From contig JAAYZY010000203.1 of NCBI GenBank assembly GCA_012514615.1, forward strand, positions 1 through 5,615: a stretch of DNA of 5,615 bases. Reading direction: 5' to 3'. Below the pieces are notes generated by a model. The model did not search any database and had not been told where the DNA came from. It was given only the letters and a program-made list of their open reading frames with translations. Positions 4,755-5,615 of this stretch are shown here, in pieces. The position numbers were made by a program, and so were the translations under genes. The DNA comes from Chloroflexota bacterium. Lineage in GTDB: Bacteria; Chloroflexota; Anaerolineae; DTPP01. Each line of letters starts with the position of its first letter. Within the stretch, counting starts at the first letter, position 1.

Positions 4755-5615
4755 GTGGAGTACTACCTGGGTCCTGGCCTGGAGATCAAAGGCACCATCG
4801 GGCCGCAGCTCGTCATCGCCAACAACATCCTGCTGCTCAACTCCGCTGAGCTGGAGCAATCGCTGGAGAAGGAGCTGAGCGAGAACCCGGCGTTGGAGAT
4901 GGAGGATGTGGCGCGCTGCCCGCGCTGTGGGGCGGTGCTCTCCAGCAACGAACACCGCTTATGCGCCCGCTGCAACCACCAGACCGGCGACGTGCAGCCG
5001 CTGCCTTGGGAAAGCCGCACCATCTTCACCTCGTCAGGCGAGGCCGAGGATGAATGGACCGACCCCATTATGCGCTTGGCCGCGCCGACCTCCTTGGGCG
5101 ACTACCTGCTGCAGCAGCTGGGCCTGACGCTAGAGCCCGAAGAGGGGCCCCTGGCCCGCTTCCTGGTGGATAGCCTGGACCAACGCGGCTTTCTGACCTG
5201 CAGCGATGAAGACATCTGTCAGGCCCTGGGGCTGCCCCTGGAGAAGGTGCAGGCCATGGTGGCTCGCCTGCAGGAGCTGGACCCGCCTGGCGTGGGCGCC
5301 CGCGACGCCCAAGAGAGCTTGCTGATCCAGCTGGATCAACTCGCGGCTCAGGGGCGACCGGTGCCGCCTCTGGCATTCTCCCTGGTGGGGCAATGCTGGC
5401 AGTCGCTGGCTCGCGGCGCGCTGCGTCAGGTGCAGCGAACCCTAGGGGCCACAGCCAGGGAGATCCAAGATGCCCTCGGTTTCCTCGCCAGCAACCTGAC
5501 GCCTTACCCAGCCATGGCTTGGTGGGAGAGCGATCCGGTGCATGCCGGTGGGGCCAAAGACGCCCCCGTCTACGTGCGGCCGGACGTGGTGCTGTCAGAG
5601 GGCAAAGACGGCCAG
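4755..5615 (+). CDS. rpoN: RNA polymerase sigma-54 factor RpoN with an extra zinc-ribbon-like insert, 3' end beyond the window
   Basis: Sigma-54 directs RNA polymerase to -24/-12 promoters and needs an AAA+ activator to open DNA. Seen in the 287 visible residues: a Region I-like helix segment (about 16-48) ending in the hallmark SAELEQSLEKELSENPALE; a CxxC-11-CxxC group (C55, C58, C70, C73); then a short acidic linker (GEAEDEWTDP near 96-105). The core-binding domain (about 113-245) contains LGDYLLQQL, LVDSLDQRGFL, and LQELDPPGVGARDAQESLLIQL, a classic RpoN block. The segment YPAMAWW...VYVRPDVVL (about 251-270) matches the region after core binding. The DNA-binding domain and RpoN box are beyond the window. 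Region I carries fewer glutamines than in enteric RpoN. The gene has its own promoter and does not depend wholly on the tsaE unit. Confidence 0.93.
   Translation, partial: MEYYLGPGLEIKGTIGPQLVIANNILLLNSAELEQSLEKELSENPALEMEDVARCPRCGAVLSSNEHRLCARCNHQTGDVQPLPWESRTIFTSSGEAEDEWTDPIMRLAAPTSLGDYLLQQLGLTLEPEEGPLARFLVDSLDQRGFLTCSDEDICQALGLPLEKVQAMVARLQELDPPGVGARDAQESLLIQLDQLAAQGRPVPPLAFSLVGQCWQSLARGALRQVQRTLGATAREIQDALGFLASNLTPYPAMAWWESDPVHAGGAKDAPVYVRPDVVLSEGKDGQ
4917..4973 (+). other. Four-cysteine zinc-ribbon-like insert in sigma-54 Region II
   Basis: Residues 55-73 of RpoN read CPRCGAVL, then an 8-residue turn, then RLCARC. This is a CPxCG/CxRC knuckle pair typical of small zinc ribbons. It replaces part of the normally acidic, variable Region II between Region I and the core-binding domain. 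Zinc binding is inferred from the cysteine spacing. Confidence 0.7.

Noticed and set aside
4040..4849. A 269-codon plus-strand frame across the dehydrogenase end and rpoN start
   Set aside because: It is a shifted frame over two well-supported genes, with low-complexity composition.

Overview
The window is GC-rich bacterial chromosomal DNA holding four genes around one divergent promoter region. Coding density is high, and every assignable start is GTG or TTG. Together with a duplicated HdrA-type flavo-iron-sulfur protein and an atypical sigma-54, this suggests an anaerobic or anaerobe-derived, high-GC bacterium. Chloroflexota (Anaerolineae-like) is my best guess, with low confidence; nothing here is decisive for phylum. 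There are no rRNA, tRNA, CRISPR or transposon features.

Left part (1-2707, minus strand): one long reading frame, open to the window edge (902 codons visible, 3' end missing). It encodes a tandem HdrA-like electron-transfer flavoprotein. The first FAD module carries an inserted 2x[4Fe-4S] ferredoxin. It is followed by an HdrA N-terminal-type domain and then a second FAD module without the ferredoxin insert.

Middle (2708-3089): a 382-bp intergenic region with two divergent sigma-70-type promoters, each with a perfect TATAAT and 17-bp spacing. One drives hdrA leftward behind a leader of about 130 nt. The other drives tsaE rightward. A perfect 9-bp inverted repeat overlaps the -35 box of the tsaE promoter and looks like an operator.

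Right part (3090-5615, plus strand): tsaE (the ATPase of tRNA t6A synthesis), then 33 bp later a Gfo/Idh/MocA-family NAD(P)-dependent sugar dehydrogenase, then rpoN (sigma-54), cut by the window end. The rpoN gene has its own promoter, whose -35 box overlaps the stop codon of the dehydrogenase gene. This sigma-54 has a four-cysteine zinc-ribbon-like insert directly after Region I, and a Region I poor in the usual glutamines.

The genes do not form one obvious pathway. tsaE and the dehydrogenase are probably co-transcribed housekeeping and sugar-metabolism genes. rpoN can be transcribed separately, and hdrA belongs to a divergent redox unit that continues beyond the left edge. The most unusual items are the asymmetric HdrA-HdrA fusion and the zinc-ribbon sigma-54.
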